Origin: Paraburkholderia sp. BL25I1N1 | GTDB taxonomy: Bacteria; Pseudomonadota; Gammaproteobacteria; Burkholderiales; Burkholderiaceae | Reading direction: 5' to 3' | DNA: 64,000 nt | NCBI RefSeq assembly: GCF_003002025.1 | Contig: NZ_PVZB01000001.1 | Coordinates: forward strand, 310,001 to 374,000 | Part shown: in pieces, positions 25,659-34,188 of the stretch | Position numbering within the stretch: position 1 is the stretch's first letter | How the letters are laid out: the number at the start of each line of letters is the position of its first letter | Position numbers and translations under genes: made by a program | Notes under the pieces: generated by a model | What the model was told of the DNA's origin: nothing | Databases searched by the model: none | What the model saw: the letters and a program-made list of their open reading frames with translations, nothing else

Positions 25659-26260
25659 TGCTGTCGGTCGATCGCTTTACCGTCGTGCTGGATGCGTGTT
25701 CGCTATTTCCCATGGTGGTGCGCGACGTATTGCTGACTTTCGCCGATCACGAGTTCTATGCGCCGAAGTGGTCGGCGCGCATTCACGACGAATGGACCCG
25801 CAATCTCGCCGCCCGTTTCGCGGACAAAAGCGCGGCTAACGACGCTGCGCCCAAGATCGCTGCGATTCGCAACGCGATGGACCGCACGTTTCCCGACGCG
25901 CTGGTCACGCAGGTACTTCCGGATTCCGGCGAAATTATCGACGTCGACGAGAAAGACCGGCATGTCGTCATGACGGCGGTGGCGGCTCGCGCGGATGCGA
26001 TCGTCACCTTCAACCTGAAGGATTTTGCAGCAGAACAACTGGAGTCCCGCCTGCGTATCGAGGTAAAGCATCCTGATGTTTTTATCCTCGATCTGATCGA
26101 CCTGAATGAGAAGCGCGCATTGGCTGCGTTCAGAGACTTGCGAGCACGTAAGCGTCGACCACCGTGGACCGTGGACGAATTGCTGGACCGGCTCATACGC
26201 GCCGGTCTGGTTCAAACCAGCGCGTGGTTGTCGAGCGCTGACGTGCTGCCGCTGCTGTAA
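25658..26260 (+). CDS. PIN-domain toxin (module 2)
   Basis: The 200-residue protein is a PIN nuclease with D12 (LDACSLFP), D44/E45 (RIHDEW), D100 (DEKDRHVV) and D122 (NLKDFA) at the metal-binding positions. It is a full-length paralogue of the module 1 toxin with an insertion of about ten residues near position 55 (FADKSAANDAA). It is translated by coupling to the antitoxin, as the start overlaps the stop codon. The RNA target is unknown. Confidence 0.8.
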   Translation: MLSVDRFTVVLDACSLFPMVVRDVLLTFADHEFYAPKWSARIHDEWTRNLAARFADKSAANDAAPKIAAIRNAMDRTFPDALVTQVLPDSGEIIDVDEKDRHVVMTAVAARADAIVTFNLKDFAAEQLESRLRIEVKHPDVFILDLIDLNEKRALAAFRDLRARKRRPPWTVDELLDRLIRAGLVQTSAWLSSADVLPLL

Positions 26261-26387
26261 CTTCGGATCTGGCCACAACGCGCGGTTGCGCCCAAATCAT
26301 TTTTCCCGCTTTCCATACAAAAATCCCTTCGTAGACCGCCGCTTTACCGCCCACTATGATGAGTCGCACCTCATCTGGAGAGAGGCG

Positions 26388-26420
26388 ATGACCTGTCCGA
26401 CCTTCCGCTGTCCGCGCTGA
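26388..26420 (+). CDS. Short Cys-containing leader peptide
   Basis: The frame encodes MTCPTFRCPR and stops at TGA. GGAGAGAGG lies immediately upstream, a stronger ribosome site than that of the downstream structural gene. Two of ten residues are Cys, the amino acid whose supply reports sulfur status, and the frame precedes a sulfur-acquisition operon and strong hairpins. This is the configuration of a ribosome-stalling attenuator. It is not one I can match to a named leader. Confidence 0.5.
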   Translation: MTCPTFRCPR

Positions 26421-26443
26421 CCCGTTTGCCCGTCTTGTCGCTG

Positions 26444-26540
26444 CCACGCGCGGTTTAAGCCGCACGCAGTGGACTTTCCGTTGCCCGACCTATCCGGCAA
26501 GCCTGGATGGCGTCTCAAAGTTCATCCCTTTGTAGACGCC
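26444..26540 (+). promoter_or_regulatory. Attenuator-like hairpins after the Cys leader
   Basis: Hairpin one pairs CCAC-GCG-CGG (26444-26453) with the complementary bases ending at 26472, with two single-base bulges and one near the loop. Hairpin two pairs GGCGTCTCAAAG (26509-26520) with CTTTG-t-AGACGCC (26528-26540), a 12-base stem with one bulged T. Neither is followed by a U tract, so control by Rho or by occluding ribosome access is more likely than intrinsic termination (inference). Confidence 0.4.
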
Positions 26541-26603
26541 TCACAGCATGCCGCTGGATCGGTTCGCCTCGAATCAAACCACGCCCGAAATCACGAGTTC
26601 ACC

Positions 26604-27443
26604 ATGCGCATTTTTCTGTCAAACGTGCAGCGCTTTTTCCACACGCCCGCCGTCTCGCTCATCAGCGCGTTCGGTCTCGCACTCGCTTTGCAGGCGACGC
26701 CCGCTTCAGCGGCCGATTCGCCCACGCTGAAAATTGGCACCGCAACCAGTCCGCAAATCGAAGCGCTCAAAATCGCCGCGCGCGAAGCGAAAGAGCAGGG
26801 CCTCGACGTGAAGATCATCGAGTTCACGGACTGGAACACGCCGAACGCGGCGCTCGCCAACAAGGACATCGACGTCAACTATTTCCAGCACATTCCGTTT
26901 CTCGAGAATGCGAAGAAGCAAGGCGGCTATGACTTCGTCGCGATCGCGCCGGGTACGATCATGAAGATCGGCCTGTACTCGAAGAAGATCAAGCGCTTCG
27001 ACGAATTGAAAGACGGCGCCACGGTCGCGATCGCCAACGACCCGGTCAACGGCGGACGCGGCCTGCTGTTGCTGCAGCGTGCCGGTCTCATCAAGCTGAA
27101 GCCGGGCATCGACTATCGCGCGACGACGCTCGACATTACCGACAACCCGAAGCATCTGAAGATCGTGCAGCTGGAAGCATCGCAACTGGCGCGTTCGCTC
27201 GACGACGTCGATCTCGCACAGGGTTACCCGAGTTTCATCAAGCTGGCCGGCACGACCGATCCGAATAGCGCGCTGCTGTTCGACGGCCTGGAAAACAAGA
27301 ACTACGCGATTCAATGGGTTGTGCGTCCGGAAAGCGCCAACGATCCGCGTATCCGCAAGTTCATCTCGATATATCAGCATTCGCCGGCAGTGCGCGCCGC
27401 GCTCGACAAAGCCTTCGGCAATCTCTACGCCGTCGCGTGGTAA
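26604..27443 (+). CDS. MetQ/NlpA-family ABC substrate-binding protein
   Basis: The 279-residue protein has a signal peptide (cleavage after ASA near residue 35) and the MetQ/NlpA core: LKIGTATSPQIEALK, DVNYFQHIPFLENA, and GATVAIANDPVNGGRGL. MetQ proteins bind methionine, but this branch, placed with a flavin monooxygenase and SfnB-like protein, more likely delivers an organosulfur compound. The start at 26604 gives a proper signal peptide; the ribosome site is weak, which fits translational control by the leader. It is the first gene of a four-gene operon. Confidence 0.87.
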   Translation: MRIFLSNVQRFFHTPAVSLISAFGLALALQATPASAADSPTLKIGTATSPQIEALKIAAREAKEQGLDVKIIEFTDWNTPNAALANKDIDVNYFQHIPFLENAKKQGGYDFVAIAPGTIMKIGLYSKKIKRFDELKDGATVAIANDPVNGGRGLLLLQRAGLIKLKPGIDYRATTLDITDNPKHLKIVQLEASQLARSLDDVDLAQGYPSFIKLAGTTDPNSALLFDGLENKNYAIQWVVRPESANDPRIRKFISIYQHSPAVRAALDKAFGNLYAVAW

Positions 27444-27486
27444 GCCGCGCGTTCAGCCGAAACTGGAAAGCCAAAGGAGCCGCACG

Positions 27487-28881
27487 ATGGCGAAGAAAAA
27501 GATCCTGCTGAACGCGTTCAACATGAATGCGGTCGGCCACATCAATCACGGGTTGTGGACGCATCCGCGCGACCGCTCGGCGCATTACACCGACCTCGAC
27601 TATTGGACGAGTCTTGCGCAAACGCTGGAGCGCGGCAAGTTCGACGGGATCTTTCTCGCGGATATCGTCGGCGTGTACGACGTGTATCAGGGCGGTCCGG
27701 AAACGCCTTTGCGCGAGTCGGTGCAGATTCCGATCAACGATCCGTCGCTGATCGTGCCCGCGATGGCGCACGTGACCCGACACATCGGCTTCGGCGTCAC
27801 GTCGAATCTGACTTACGAGCCGCCGTATCTGTTCGCGCGCCGCATGTCGACGCTCGACCATCTGACCAAAGGCCGGGTGGGCTGGAACATCGTGACGGGC
27901 TATCTGGACAGCGCGGCGCGCGGCATGGGACTCGCGCAGCAGATCAGCCACGACGACCGCTACGACCGCGCCGACGATTACATGGACGTGGTCTACAAGC
28001 TGTGGGAACAGAGTTGGGAAGACGACGCCGTGGTGCGCGACCGCGCGGCGCGCATCTTCTCGCATCCGGACAAGGTGCATCGCGTGAAGCACGACGGTCC
28101 CTACTATTCAATCGATGCGATTCATCTGAGCGAGCCGTCGCCGCAACGCACGCCGGTGTTGTATCAGGCGGGATCGTCGAGCCGTGGCGTCGATTTCGCG
28201 GCACGTCACGCTGAATGCGTGTTCGTCGGCGGCCAGAACAAGCAATTGACGCGCTCGATTGTCGACGACATCCGTGCGCGTGCGGTGAGCTTTGGCCGCG
28301 CGCCGGACGACATCAAGATCTTCGCGGGCATCACCGTTGTAGTCGGCGAAACCGAACGGGCCGCGCAGGAGAAATTCGAGGAATACCGCCGTTATGCGAG
28401 CGCCGAAGGCGGCATCGCACATTTCTCCAGTTCGACCGGCATCGACTTCTCGCGATACGAATTGGACGAACCGATCTCCTACGTGAAGACCGAGTCGATG
28501 CAATCGGCCGTCGAGGCGATTTCGAAGAAGAGCGTGAGCGGTGTCTGGACCAAACGCAAAGTGCTCGAACAGATGACGCTCGGCGGACGCGCGAAGCCGG
28601 TGGTCGGCTCGCCGCAGCAGATCGCGGACGAACTCGTGTCGTGGATCGAGGAAGCGGGCGTCGATGGCTTCAATCTGACACGCACGGTGATGCCGGAATC
28701 GTTCGAAGACTTTGTGAATCTGGTGGTGCCGGAATTGCAGAATCGCGGTGTCTATAAGGAAGATTACGACCCCGCGCCGACGCTGCGCGAGAAACTGTTC
28801 GGCGCAGGGCGTGCCCGACTGCCGGACGTGCATGCGGGCGCGCAGCATCGTCGGCACGTGCAAGCCACCGCGGAAGCGTAG
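27487..28881 (+). CDS. NtaA/SnaA/DmoA-family FMN-dependent monooxygenase
   Basis: The 464-residue enzyme is a bacterial-luciferase-like flavin monooxygenase: it begins KKKILLNAFNMNAVGHINHG and has FDGIFLADIVGVYDVY, GRVGWNIVTGYLDSAARG and the long insertion typical of the nitrilotriacetate/dibenzothiophene/dimethylsulfide group. It uses O2 and FMNH2 from a separate reductase, not encoded here, to cleave C-S or C-N bonds. Being inside a metQ-metN-metI set, its substrate is probably imported by that transporter and desulfurised. AAAGGAG precedes the ATG at 27487. Confidence 0.9.
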   Translation: MAKKKILLNAFNMNAVGHINHGLWTHPRDRSAHYTDLDYWTSLAQTLERGKFDGIFLADIVGVYDVYQGGPETPLRESVQIPINDPSLIVPAMAHVTRHIGFGVTSNLTYEPPYLFARRMSTLDHLTKGRVGWNIVTGYLDSAARGMGLAQQISHDDRYDRADDYMDVVYKLWEQSWEDDAVVRDRAARIFSHPDKVHRVKHDGPYYSIDAIHLSEPSPQRTPVLYQAGSSSRGVDFAARHAECVFVGGQNKQLTRSIVDDIRARAVSFGRAPDDIKIFAGITVVVGETERAAQEKFEEYRRYASAEGGIAHFSSSTGIDFSRYELDEPISYVKTESMQSAVEAISKKSVSGVWTKRKVLEQMTLGGRAKPVVGSPQQIADELVSWIEEAGVDGFNLTRTVMPESFEDFVNLVVPELQNRGVYKEDYDPAPTLREKLFGAGRARLPDVHAGAQHRRHVQATAEA

Positions 28882-28896
28882 GAGAGGAGCGAAACC

Positions 28897-30057
28897 ATGG
28901 CCAATCTTTTCGACGTGCCGCAATTCATCGAAGACGCGCCGTCTCTCACCGTCAATCCTGATTCGCATGCAACGGCGACGCAACCCGCCGTGATATTCGA
29001 CAACGTCGGTAAGGTATTCGCCGACGCTCGCGGCGTGCCGACCGCAGCGCTCGCCAACGTCACATTGAATGTGGCACGGGGCGAAGTGTTCGGCATTATC
29101 GGCCGCAGCGGAGCCGGCAAGTCGACGCTGTTGCGCCTCGTCAACGGTCTGGAAAAACCGAGTTCGGGCGCGGTGCGCGTGAATGGCGTGAGCGTCGGAG
29201 AACTCGACGAACGCGGGCTTGTGGCGCTGCGCCGGCGCAGCGGCATGGTGTTTCAGCACTTCAATCTGCTCTCGGCGAAGACGGTGCGCGAGAACATTGC
29301 ATTGCCACTGAAAATCGCCGGCGTGCCGAAAGCGGCAATCGACAAAAAAGTCGATGCGCTGCTGGAATTAGTGGGTCTCTCCGCCAAACGCGACGCGTAT
29401 CCGGCGAGCTTGTCCGGCGGCCAGAAACAGCGCGTCGGCATTGCGCGCGCGTTGGTCACCGACCCGGACATTCTGCTTTGCGACGAGGCCACCTCCGCAC
29501 TGGATCCCGAAACGACGCAAGCCATCCTCGCGCTGCTGCGTGATATCAATCAGCGCCTGAATCTGACCATCGTGTTGATCACGCACGAAATGCAGGTGAT
29601 TCGCGAGGTCTGCGATACGGTTGCGGTGATCGAGCGCGGCGAGGTGGTGGAGACCGGTCCGGTGTGGCGCGTGTTCGGCGATCCGCAACATGATGCAACG
29701 CGCGCGTTGTTGCGCACGCTGGTGCATGACTTGCCGATCGACCTTGCGCAACGGATCAAGCCGCTGCGCGATATCGCGCAAGCGGACGCGCAGATTCTGC
29801 TGGACGTGCGTTTCACCGGTGTCGATGCGCGGGAGCCCGATCTCGGTGGCCTTGCGTCGGCGTTGAGCGTCGATGGCGGGCGCGTGAGTTTCGTGCATGG
29901 CGGCATCGACCGGATTCAGGGGCATGCGCAAGGGCGCCTCGTAGTGTCGGCGCAAGTGCGCGCGGACGAACGCACCACGGTGCAGAAGCAGATTGCGGCG
30001 CTGCTCGACAGCGCACGCCGCTATGCCAATCATGTCGAGGTATTGGGCTATGTCTGA
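28897..30057 (+). CDS. MetN-like ABC transporter ATP-binding protein
   Basis: The 386-residue ATPase has Walker A GRSGAGKST, signature LSGGQKQR, Walker B LLCDEATSALDP and switch LITHEM, and a C-terminal NIL domain (about 295-380), which in MetN binds the transported ligand and inhibits the ATPase. It has an N-terminal extension of about 35 residues before the ATPase core. Fifteen bases separate it from the monooxygenase; the start of metI lies inside its end. The NIL domain suggests transport is shut off when ligand accumulates. Confidence 0.92.
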   Translation: MANLFDVPQFIEDAPSLTVNPDSHATATQPAVIFDNVGKVFADARGVPTAALANVTLNVARGEVFGIIGRSGAGKSTLLRLVNGLEKPSSGAVRVNGVSVGELDERGLVALRRRSGMVFQHFNLLSAKTVRENIALPLKIAGVPKAAIDKKVDALLELVGLSAKRDAYPASLSGGQKQRVGIARALVTDPDILLCDEATSALDPETTQAILALLRDINQRLNLTIVLITHEMQVIREVCDTVAVIERGEVVETGPVWRVFGDPQHDATRALLRTLVHDLPIDLAQRIKPLRDIAQADAQILLDVRFTGVDAREPDLGGLASALSVDGGRVSFVHGGIDRIQGHAQGRLVVSAQVRADERTTVQKQIAALLDSARRYANHVEVLGYV

Positions 30058-30706
30058 GTTGTGGCTTTCCGAACTCGCCGATGCGATTCGCGACACCATC
30101 GTCATGGTCGGCGTGTCCGCATTCGTCGCGGCGCTAGTCGGCATTCCGCTGGCGCTGCTGCTGGTCACGACGACACGCGGCGGCATCTTCGAGAAACGCG
30201 CGGTGAACAGCACGCTCGGCGCGCTCGTCAACGCGTTTCGCTCCACGCCCTTCATTATTCTGCTGGTTGCGTTGCTGCCGCTCACGCGTTTGTTGATCGG
30301 CACGACGATCGGCGTATGGGCCGCGATCGTGCCGCTCAGTATCGCGGCGATTCCATTTTTTGCGCGCGTGGCCGAAGTGAGCCTGCGTGAAGTGGACCGC
30401 GGTTTGATCGAGGCCGCGCAGGCCATGGGCGCGCAACGCCGCCACATCATCTGGCATGTGCTTCTGCCCGAGGCGCTGCCGGGCATTCTCGGCGGCTTCA
30501 CGATTACCGTGGTGGCGATGATCGGTTCCTCGGCGATGGCGGGCGCGGTCGGTGCCGGCGGCCTCGGCGATCTGGCCATCCGCTACGGCTATCAGCGTTT
30601 CGATACGACTGTGATGGTGACGGTGATCGTGCTGCTGATTGCGATCGTCACGGCGGTGCAGTTCGTCGGCGACCGGTTCGTGCGGCGGCTGGCGCAGCGG
30701 GTGTAA
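30050..30706 (+). CDS. MetI-like ABC transporter permease
   Basis: The 218-residue permease has five hydrophobic helices and the coupling motif EAAQAMGAQRRHIIWHVLLP. It matches MetI in length and in its start MSELWLSELADAIRDT. The ATG at 30050 overlaps the metN end by eight bases, so the two subunits are translationally coupled. A hairpin at 30728-30754 follows. Confidence 0.92.
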   Translation: MSELWLSELADAIRDTIVMVGVSAFVAALVGIPLALLLVTTTRGGIFEKRAVNSTLGALVNAFRSTPFIILLVALLPLTRLLIGTTIGVWAAIVPLSIAAIPFFARVAEVSLREVDRGLIEAAQAMGAQRRHIIWHVLLPEALPGILGGFTITVVAMIGSSAMAGAVGAGGLGDLAIRYGYQRFDTTVMVTVIVLLIAIVTAVQFVGDRFVRRLAQRV

Positions 30707-30727
30707 TCGTTTTTTACCGCGCGCGCG

Positions 30728-30754
30728 GCGGCTATTTGCATGACGAATAGCCGC
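30728..30754 (+). terminator. Hairpin after metI-like gene
   Basis: GCGGCTATT-tgcatgacg-AATAGCCGC is a perfect nine-base stem 22 bases after the metI stop. The downstream T content is poor (TCATGTTTG), so termination may be partial and allow read-through to the SfnB-like gene. Confidence 0.5.
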
Positions 30755-30866
30755 TCATGTTTGCGGTGCTCGCGTCGCGGCCTATCATACTGACTACAGC
30801 ATCAAGCTTAGTCATAGGCGCTTCGTCCACCGCCGCTCGCCGAACAGATCTTCAAATGGAAATTGC

Positions 30867-32069
30867 ATGAACGATCCTCGTCATGCCGATGCGTTGCAAA
30901 CGCCTCAGGCATTCGCTGCGCCCGAGGTGCACGATCTCACGGGTTTGCTCGACGCTTTGCGTGCGACGGCCGCCCAGCGCGATATCGACGGCGGCCACGC
31001 CGCGCAGGAAAAACAATGGATCGCGGACGCGGGGCTGCTCACGCTCGCGGTGCCGCGCGAATTCGGCGGCCTCGGTGCGCGCTGGCCCGACATCTACGAG
31101 ACGATCCGCAAGATCGCGCAAGTGGACAGCGCGCTCGCGCATTTGCTGGGCTTCACCTGCCTGCAGGTGGTCAGCGTCAATGTATGGGGCAATCCGGAAC
31201 AACGCGCCCGCTATCTGAGCGGCACGGTGGAAGGGCGATGGTGGTGGGGCAACGCCGTCAATCCGCTCGATACGCGACTCGTTGCAAGCGCAACCGATGA
31301 CGGCGGCTACCTGCTCGACGGCCAGAAGGGCTTTTGCTCCGGCACCCGCGGCTCGCAGATGATGACGGTCTCCGCGCACGATCCGCTCACCGGCAAACCG
31401 GTGTTCGGTGTAGTGCCGACGACGCGCGAAGGCATCACCGTTCATGAGGACTGGAACCCGATTGGTCAGCGTCAGACCGACAGCGGCAGCGTGTCCTTCA
31501 CGCGGGTCAAGGTCGAACCCGATGAAGTGATGGCGCGGCCCGACACGCCGCATGCGAGTTTGCGCACGCTGATTTCGCAACAGGTGCTGACCAATCTGTT
31601 CGTCGGCATTGCCCAAGGCGCGCTCGACGAAGCGCGCGCTTACGTCACGCAGAACGGCAAGCCGTGGATCTATTCCGGCGTCGATAAGGCCACCGACGAT
31701 CCCTATCTGATCCAGCGCTTCGGCGAAATGCGCCTGCAGGCGGTAAGCGCCGAAGCGCTGGCGACGCGTGCGGCCTGGTTGCTGGAAGACGCGTGGCAAC
31801 AAGGTCCGGCGCTTTCCGCGGAAACACGCGCGCAGGTTGCGCTCGCCACGTCGGAGGCGAAGATTGTCGCGCACCGCGCCGCGCTCGACGTCAGCGAAAA
31901 ACTGTTCGACGCGTGTGGCGCCCGCGCGACGCACGCGCCGCTCGCGCTCGACCGTTTCTGGCGCAATGCCCGCGTGCATACGCTGCACGATCCGCTCGAC
32001 TATCGCGTACGCGACGTCGGCCGATACGCACTCACCGGCGCGTTGCCAGAAGTTTCTTTGTACACTTGA
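30867..32069 (+). CDS. SfnB-family acyl-CoA dehydrogenase-like flavoprotein
   Basis: The 400-residue protein has the acyl-CoA dehydrogenase fold: an N-terminal helical domain (residues 20-130), a beta domain (GYLLDGQKGFCSGTRGS) and a C-terminal four-helix part (SEAKIVAHRAALDVSEKLF). It belongs to the SfnB/DszC-like group, in which flavin monooxygenases attack sulfones and sulfoxides in sulfate-starved cells. It follows the metQ-monooxygenase-metNI operon by 160 bases and probably belongs to the same regulon. The ribosome site is weak (AAATGGAAA). The substrate is unproven. Confidence 0.83.
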   Translation: MNDPRHADALQTPQAFAAPEVHDLTGLLDALRATAAQRDIDGGHAAQEKQWIADAGLLTLAVPREFGGLGARWPDIYETIRKIAQVDSALAHLLGFTCLQVVSVNVWGNPEQRARYLSGTVEGRWWWGNAVNPLDTRLVASATDDGGYLLDGQKGFCSGTRGSQMMTVSAHDPLTGKPVFGVVPTTREGITVHEDWNPIGQRQTDSGSVSFTRVKVEPDEVMARPDTPHASLRTLISQQVLTNLFVGIAQGALDEARAYVTQNGKPWIYSGVDKATDDPYLIQRFGEMRLQAVSAEALATRAAWLLEDAWQQGPALSAETRAQVALATSEAKIVAHRAALDVSEKLFDACGARATHAPLALDRFWRNARVHTLHDPLDYRVRDVGRYALTGALPEVSLYT

Positions 32070-32129
32070 GGCGGTTCGCGGCGGCCGGCACGAGGCGCCG
32101 CGTTTTATCCCCTTCAAGAGACTCCCGGA

Positions 32130-33458
32130 TTGCAGTTCAAACTACCGACCACCGCAACGGCGCCGTTTTGCCCGTCCGAAGTGCAAGGCTCCGTGGCCGT
32201 CTCGCCGGGCGCGCCGTTCTGGAAGAAGATCCTGCAATTCGCAGGCCCTGGCCTGCTGATCTCGATCGGCTATATGGACCCAGGCAACTGGGCCACCGAC
32301 ATCGAAGCCGGATCGCGCTATGGCTACAGCCTGCTGTTCGTCGTCATGCTGTCGAGTCTCGCGGCGATGGCGCTGCAATGCCTGAGCATGCGCCTGGGCA
32401 TCGCGACCGGGCGCGATCTCGCGGCGTTGTCGAGAGATCGTTATTCGCCGGCTGTGGCGCGCTTTCAATGGCTGCTCGCGGAATTGTCGATCGTGGCCTG
32501 CGATCTGGCCGAAGTGCTGGGCGGCGCGCTCGCCTTCCATCTGCTATTCAAATGCTCGCTGACCACCGGCGTCCTGCTGACCGCGTTCGATACGTTGATC
32601 GTGCTTGGCCTGAAGGGCAAGAACTTCCGCGATCTTGAAGCGATCATGCTCGGCCTGATCGCGACCATTGGCGTGGGATACATCATCGAGCTCGCGTTGG
32701 TGCGGCCGCACTGGCCGTCGGTCGCACAAGGGCTGATTCCGTCGTGGCAGGCTTTGAGCTCGCGCGAGCCCATGTATCTGGCGATCGGCATTCTCGGCGC
32801 GACGGTCATGCCGCATAACCTCTATCTGCATTCGTCGATCGTGCAGACGCGCGCGGTGAAGCGTGATCCCGCCAGCATCCGCTCGGCGATCGGCATGTCG
32901 CGCATCGACACGATCGTCTCGCTGGTGTTGGCGTTGCTGATCAATATGGCGATCCTGATTCTTGCCGCCGCGGCGTTCCATGCCACCGGCCACAACCAGG
33001 TCACCGAAATCGAAGACGCGTACAAATTGCTCGCGCCGATAGTCGGCACCGGTTTCGCGGCAGTGTTGTTCGCCGTGACCCTGCTTGCCTCGGGACAAAG
33101 CTCGACCTTCACTGGCACCGTGGCGGGGCAGGTCATCATGGAAGGCTTCCTGAAGCTGAAGATTCCGTGCTGGCAGCGGCGCTTCATTACGCGAGCACTC
33201 GCATTGATCCCCGCGCTGATCGGCGTGCAGATGATGGGCAACGGTGCGGTCGGCAAGCTGCTGGTCGCAAGCCAGGTGGTGCTGAGCCTGCAATTGCCGT
33301 TCGCGCTTTATCCGCTGATCCGCATGACCAGCGACCGTTCGTTGATGGGCGAGTTCGCCAACACGCTGCTGACGCGTTTCGTTGCGTGGACGCTGTTCGT
33401 GGTGATCAGTGCGGCGAACCTGTGGCTGGTGGTGCAGACGGTGGGATTGGCCGGCTGA
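32130..33458 (+). CDS. mntH: Nramp-family divalent metal transporter
   Basis: The 442-residue protein has eleven hydrophobic helices and the Nramp signatures: GYMDPGNWATDIEAGSRYGY (metal-binding Asp and Asn in DPGNW, first helix) and GATVMPHNLYLHSS (sixth helix, with the MPH metal site). It imports Mn2+ or Fe2+ with protons. The longest frame starts at TTG 32130 with no strong ribosome site; an in-frame GTG at residue 18 is an alternative. It converges with flhC, and a bidirectional hairpin lies between them. Confidence 0.9.
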   Translation: MQFKLPTTATAPFCPSEVQGSVAVSPGAPFWKKILQFAGPGLLISIGYMDPGNWATDIEAGSRYGYSLLFVVMLSSLAAMALQCLSMRLGIATGRDLAALSRDRYSPAVARFQWLLAELSIVACDLAEVLGGALAFHLLFKCSLTTGVLLTAFDTLIVLGLKGKNFRDLEAIMLGLIATIGVGYIIELALVRPHWPSVAQGLIPSWQALSSREPMYLAIGILGATVMPHNLYLHSSIVQTRAVKRDPASIRSAIGMSRIDTIVSLVLALLINMAILILAAAAFHATGHNQVTEIEDAYKLLAPIVGTGFAAVLFAVTLLASGQSSTFTGTVAGQVIMEGFLKLKIPCWQRRFITRALALIPALIGVQMMGNGAVGKLLVASQVVLSLQLPFALYPLIRMTSDRSLMGEFANTLLTRFVAWTLFVVISAANLWLVVQTVGLAG

Positions 33459-33508
33459 TCCGGTTTTTCGCCGTGCGCGTTGTGCAGGCGACGGCGCGCA
33501 TGGGACGA

Positions 33509-33537
33509 AAAAAAAGTCCGCTCGGTGGCGGACTTTC
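33509..33537 (-). terminator. Terminator of flhDC, also facing mntH
   Basis: AAAGTCCGC-loop-GCGGACTTT (nine-base stem, 33514-33537) is followed on the minus strand by eight T, giving a strong terminator for flhDC. On the plus strand only TTT follows, so it ends mntH less efficiently. Its presence directly after flhC means no motAB is co-transcribed. Confidence 0.85.
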
Positions 33538-33604
33538 TAATCAAGGCTTCGGTTCGAATCGGGCTGGACCTGCCCTCATCGAGTCAGCGGTGCTCCGCTT
33601 TCGC

Positions 33605-34174
33605 TCAGGCAGCTTGCGCGATCTGTGCTGCTTCGAGCGCTTCCTGGCGGGCAGCGGCGGCTTTCTTCGTCTTGCCGGCACGCGACGGCGGCTGGCACGC
33701 GCCACACACCACGTTGTGCTGCAGATCGTGTTTGTGCGCTACAAACTTGCCGGTGCAACGGCAGCATTTGGTCAATTGCAGGATTTCGGCGTCGAAGAAA
33801 CGCACCAGCGTCCACGCACGCGTCAAGTCCAGCACGGGTTCGGTTTCGCTGTGCTGGCAATGTTCCAGATACAGCCGATACCCTTTGGTCAGCGCGTCCA
33901 GATGCGAGCAGCGCGCCTCGTTCTTCAGAAACAGGTAGGTGTTGTAGAACAGCGAGGCGTGGATGTTCGCGAGCCACGTCATATACCAGTCCGCCGAAAA
34001 CGGCAGCATGCCCTTGGGTGGCGACACGCCCTTGACCTCGCGATACAAGCGGATCATGCGGTCGCGTGAGAGCGTCAATTCACTCTCGAGCACTTGCATG
34101 CGTGCGCCCAGTTCGATCAGTGCAATGGCGCGGAATACTTCCTGTGCGTCTTCCGTCAGGCTACGCTTGAGCAT
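33605..34174 (-). CDS. flhC: Flagellar master regulator subunit FlhC
   Basis: The 189-residue protein matches FlhC: LIELGARMQVLESELTLSRDR at the start, the SWYMTWLANIH-like segment FSADWYMTWLANIH, and the C-terminal zinc site of four Cys (CCRC and CGAC). With FlhD it forms the D4C2 activator of early flagellar operons. The ATG at 34174 has GAGGTG six bases upstream, better than the GTG at 34183. The Lys/Ala-rich tail is extended. In most relatives motA-motB follow; here a terminator and mntH follow instead. Confidence 0.93.
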   Translation of the reverse strand: MLKRSLTEDAQEVFRAIALIELGARMQVLESELTLSRDRMIRLYREVKGVSPPKGMLPFSADWYMTWLANIHASLFYNTYLFLKNEARCSHLDALTKGYRLYLEHCQHSETEPVLDLTRAWTLVRFFDAEILQLTKCCRCTGKFVAHKHDLQHNVVCGACQPPSRAGKTKKAAAARQEALEAAQIAQAA

Positions 34175-34188
34175 CGCAGTCACCTCGA

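Larger units (their letters stand above)
26261..26603 (+). promoter_or_regulatory. Long leader region before the sulfur-scavenging operon
   Basis: This 343-base region holds no normal gene. It contains an 11-codon leader ORF (26388-26420), two strong hairpins (26444-26472 and 26509-26540), a weaker one (TTGCC/GGCAA, 26481-26500), and two copies of ATCCCTTyGTAGAC (26323-26336 and 26524-26537), 201 bases apart, one of which forms part of the last hairpin. The layout suggests regulation by translation of the leader. Confidence 0.55.

Noticed and set aside
26469..26603. An N-terminal extension of the metQ-like gene
   Set aside because: The extra 45 residues would precede a normal signal peptide and run through the leader hairpin; the ATG at 26604 is more consistent.
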